This document shows positions 6,728-8,368 of a stretch of 8,368 nucleotides of DNA, piece after piece (position 1 is the stretch's first letter; each line of letters begins with the position of its first letter). The stretch comes from an uncultured Lentisphaeria bacterium (GTDB lineage: Bacteria; Verrucomicrobiota; Lentisphaeria; Victivallales; Victivallaceae), in contig CAIJKT010001070.1 of assembly GCA_903821255.1 (NCBI GenBank), forward strand, positions 1-8,368, given 5' to 3'. The position numbers were made by a program, and so were the translations under genes. Under the pieces are notes generated by a model. It was not told the origin of the DNA. It did not search any database and worked only from the letters and a program-made list of their open reading frames with translations.

Positions 6728-7867
6728 TTATGCGTCCTTCAGGTTGAAACCAAGTTCCCGGAGCGCGGAAAGGATGTCCGGATTCAGACGGGAACCGCTT
6801 TTGACGGCGACAGTATAATAAGGAAACTCGCGACGCAGCGGGTAGTCGCCGCGCTGCTTTTCAAATGTCTCCGGGGATGCCAGCAGTCTGGCGCTGTCGG
6901 CTTTGACGTCATAACTGACGCTTACCGCGTCAAGCAGCGTCTTTTCAAAAGAGCCCTGATCTGCCAGCGCAATTTCACGGTTGTCGGGTCCCGGAATATA
7001 TGACGGATACCAGTCTTTCAGATTCAAACCGAAGAACCGGCAAAGCGCACCGACGCTCATGGCGGTGCCGTTGGCTTTGCCGTCAGTTGAATATCCGGCG
7101 ATATGGGGAGTGCCGTAATCAACCAGCCGCAGCAGTTCGCAGTCAATCTCCGGCTCGTTTTCCCATACGTCCAGCACTGCGCCGCGAATTGTTTTGGCCG
7201 CTAGCGCGACTTTCAATGCGGCGTTATCGCAAACTTCGCCTCTGGATGAATTTATGAAGAAGGCTCCGGGTTTAAGCTTTTTCAGGAAGTCCGCATCCGC
7301 CAGATGATATGTCCGGTCCTTTCCTGCTTCCGTCAGCGGCACATGTAAAGTGACGAAGTCCGATTCGGACTGGATACGTTCAATGCTGACAAACTGTTCA
7401 GCCCCCTCTTTTTCAGCGCGGGGCGGGTCATTCAACAATACGTTCATGCCCAGCGCTCTGCCGGCGGCGGCAACCTTGGCTCCGACATTGCCGACGCCAA
7501 CCACGCCCAAAGTTTTGCCGCGCAGCGCGATGCCGTGATCCGCCGCCAGATTGAGCAGCACGGATGTGATATACTGTTTGACGGAACTGGAATTGCAGCC
7601 CGGCGCGTTAGTCCAGGTGATTCCGGCGGCATCAAGATAGGCGGTGTCGAAATGGTCAAAGCCGATGGTGGCCGTCGCGATGAACTTTACATTCGACCCG
7701 GCCAGCAGTTTTTCATTGCATTTCGTACGGGTGCGGGTAATTAACGCGTCGGCATCGATGACATCCGCCGGCAGGGTTTTTCCGCCCGGCAGATACACTA
7801 CTGAATCACAATATGGTTCAAGCACACCTTTAAGAAAGGGTATCTTATCGTCTGCAACAACTTTCAT
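6728..7867 (-). CDS. pdxB: 4-phosphoerythronate dehydrogenase
   Basis: PdxB oxidises 4-phospho-D-erythronate in the deoxyxylulose-5-phosphate-dependent branch of pyridoxal phosphate synthesis. It belongs to the D-2-hydroxyacid dehydrogenase superfamily. With the chosen start it has 379 residues: a split catalytic domain, a Rossmann NAD site GVVGVGNVG (about 121-129), and the catalytic Arg (NSSRG, R209), Glu (ENEPE, E238) and His (TPHIAGYS, H255). The HIAGYS..GKANG stretch and the ~100-residue C-terminal extension distinguish PdxB from PGDH or glyoxylate reductases. Two ATGs compete, at 7873 and 7867. The second is preferred because AGGA at 7879-7876 lies 8 nt before it but only 2 nt before the first, and because MKVVADDKIPF then aligns with the E. 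coli N-terminus. It is the middle gene of a DUF1805-pdxB-thiI operon. Confidence 0.95.
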   Translation of the reverse strand: MKVVADDKIPFLKGVLEPYCDSVVYLPGGKTLPADVIDADALITRTRTKCNEKLLAGSNVKFIATATIGFDHFDTAYLDAAGITWTNAPGCNSSSVKQYITSVLLNLAADHGIALRGKTLGVVGVGNVGAKVAAAGRALGMNVLLNDPPRAEKEGAEQFVSIERIQSESDFVTLHVPLTEAGKDRTYHLADADFLKKLKPGAFFINSSRGEVCDNAALKVALAAKTIRGAVLDVWENEPEIDCELLRLVDYGTPHIAGYSTDGKANGTAMSVGALCRFFGLNLKDWYPSYIPGPDNREIALADQGSFEKTLLDAVSVSYDVKADSARLLASPETFEKQRGDYPLRREFPYYTVAVKSGSRLNPDILSALRELGFNLKDA

Positions 7868-7875
7868 CTTCATAT

Positions 7876-7879
7876 TCCT
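7876..7879 (-). promoter_or_regulatory. Ribosome binding site that decides the pdxB start
   Basis: AGGA on the minus strand lies 8 nt before the ATG at 7867 but only 2 nt before the ATG at 7873. The spacing favours the inner start. The site sits in the short gap after the DUF1805 stop codon. Confidence 0.6.
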
Positions 7880-7881
7880 GG

Positions 7882-8163
7882 TTATGCCATTTTCAGCAGG
7901 GCGTCGCGGCCGGACATCCCTTTTACGATACCGTCTTTTTCAGCGCTTGCGCTGACGTTGATCACCGTCGCGCCGAGCATGTCATCGTATGTCTGGACGC
8001 CGGTGACAATGGCAACGGTTTCCTGAAGCTTATTGGCGGTTTCAATGCTGAAATAACCGCAGCCGAGAAAACCGTGCTTCCCTTTGATCAAAAGAATATT
8101 GGCCGACTGGGTCGGGATTCTGTACCCTTCAAATTCATATTTATCAACAACAATTTTTTTCAT
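7882..8163 (-). CDS. DUF1805 family protein (YunC-like)
   Basis: This 93-residue protein matches the DUF1805 pattern as I remember it: LLLIKG-like NILLIKGKHGFLGCGYFSIETANKL (residues 23-47, including the GFLGCGY core), then VTGVQTYDDML and a C-terminal GMSGRDALLKM. Length is normal for a stand-alone member such as B. subtilis YunC. No biochemical role is established that I know of. It is soluble, with no signal peptide. AGGA about 10 nt upstream supports the start. It is the first gene of a minus-strand unit with pdxB; the pdxB start chosen here lies 14 nt beyond its stop. Confidence 0.88.
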   Translation of the reverse strand: MKKIVVDKYEFEGYRIPTQSANILLIKGKHGFLGCGYFSIETANKLQETVAIVTGVQTYDDMLGATVINVSASAEKDGIVKGMSGRDALLKMA

Positions 8164-8186
8164 AAGCCGTTTTTCCTGTAAAATTG

Positions 8187-8214
8187 ATTTGTAAAAAGGT
8201 GAATAATTACAAAT
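8187..8214. promoter_or_regulatory. Dyad ATTTGTAA-N12-TTACAAAT in a divergent promoter region
   Basis: Perfect 8-bp inverted arms at 8187-8194 and 8207-8214 have centres 20 bp apart, about two helix turns, as expected for a dimeric repressor. A related sequence, TTGATTTGCA, recurs at 8231-8240; the left arm context is TTGATTTGTA at 8184-8193. The dyad lies between the DUF1805 start (8163) and the plus-strand start (8312). TATAAT at 8221-8226 and TACAAT at 8248-8253 are possible plus-strand -10 boxes, but neither has a clear -35. Confidence 0.4.
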
Positions 8215-8311
8215 TCATGCTATAATTAACTTGATTTGCAGAACGTATACAATATCCCGCTTTTAAAAAAAAGCTAAGGCTGAATTAAATAAGAATAAAC
8301 GGAGCAAGGTG

Positions 8312-8368
8312 ATGGAAGAAAGTTTTTTGCAGTCAAATTTCGCTGAACGACTGGGCGGTTCGTCATTC
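8312..8368 (+). CDS. N-terminal fragment of a gene running off the right edge; possible PLP-dependent aminotransferase
   Basis: ATG at 8312 follows GGAG (8301-8304) at 7 nt spacing and opens a frame that stays open to the last base: 19 codons, including a FAERLGGSSF stretch. That stretch resembles the N-terminus of some class I/II aminotransferases of the LL-diaminopimelate aminotransferase type, but this is a memory-based impression from very few residues. The gene is transcribed divergently from the DUF1805-pdxB-thiI unit. If it is a PLP enzyme, sharing a promoter region with a PLP-synthesis gene would make sense. Confidence 0.5.
   Translation, partial: MEESFLQSNFAERLGGSSF

Noticed and set aside
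8259..8274. GCTTTT-AAAA-AAAAGC hairpin before the last gene
   Set aside because: It is an A/T-dominated short stem in AT-rich DNA with no U run after it; likely chance.

Overview
The window looks like chromosomal DNA from a fermentative, hydrogen-metabolising anaerobic bacterium, moderately GC-rich (a little over half G+C by eye). The evidence is an [FeFe]-hydrogenase operon with NAD(P)-linked flavoprotein modules, surrounded by housekeeping genes. I cannot name the taxon. An anaerobe of the PVC group (Lentisphaerota-like) would fit the gene mix, but that is a guess. UGA is a normal stop here: hydA, tadA and thiI all end in TGA.

Layout. (1) Plus strand, 2-3753: the 3' part of a NuoF/HydB-like subunit fused to a GltD-like FAD/NAD(P)H oxidoreductase, then the catalytic [FeFe]-hydrogenase subunit HydA. 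Together they look like part of a multimeric NAD(P)(H)-linked, possibly electron-bifurcating, hydrogenase. A 190-residue protein of unknown function follows on the same strand (3792-4364). (2) Minus strand, 5318-4369: a small lipoprotein gene followed by tadA, converging on the unknown gene. (3) Minus strand, 8163-5510: a tight DUF1805 - pdxB - thiI operon linked to cofactor and tRNA sulfur metabolism. (4) A short AT-rich divergent promoter region with a dyad, then the first 19 codons of a plus-strand gene running off the right edge.

The most notable feature is an in-frame TGA at 1397-1399 that splits the NuoF-GltD fusion. The same frame continues intact for another 178 codons and encodes the rest of the GltD domain. 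The TGA sits where, as I recall, many GltD relatives have Cys. It is followed by a potential stem-loop whose spacing, 5'-side bulge and loop G resemble a bacterial SECIS element. The gene is therefore either an unrecognised selenoprotein or carries a recent nonsense mutation or sequencing error. A second unusual change in the same gene, Gly in place of the third Cys ligand of the NuoF N3 cluster, leaves decay possible. HydA also has a non-canonical L1 motif (TSCSPGW).

No tRNA or rRNA genes, insertion sequences, CRISPR arrays or phage genes were seen. No stretch of more than about 200 bases lacks a gene.
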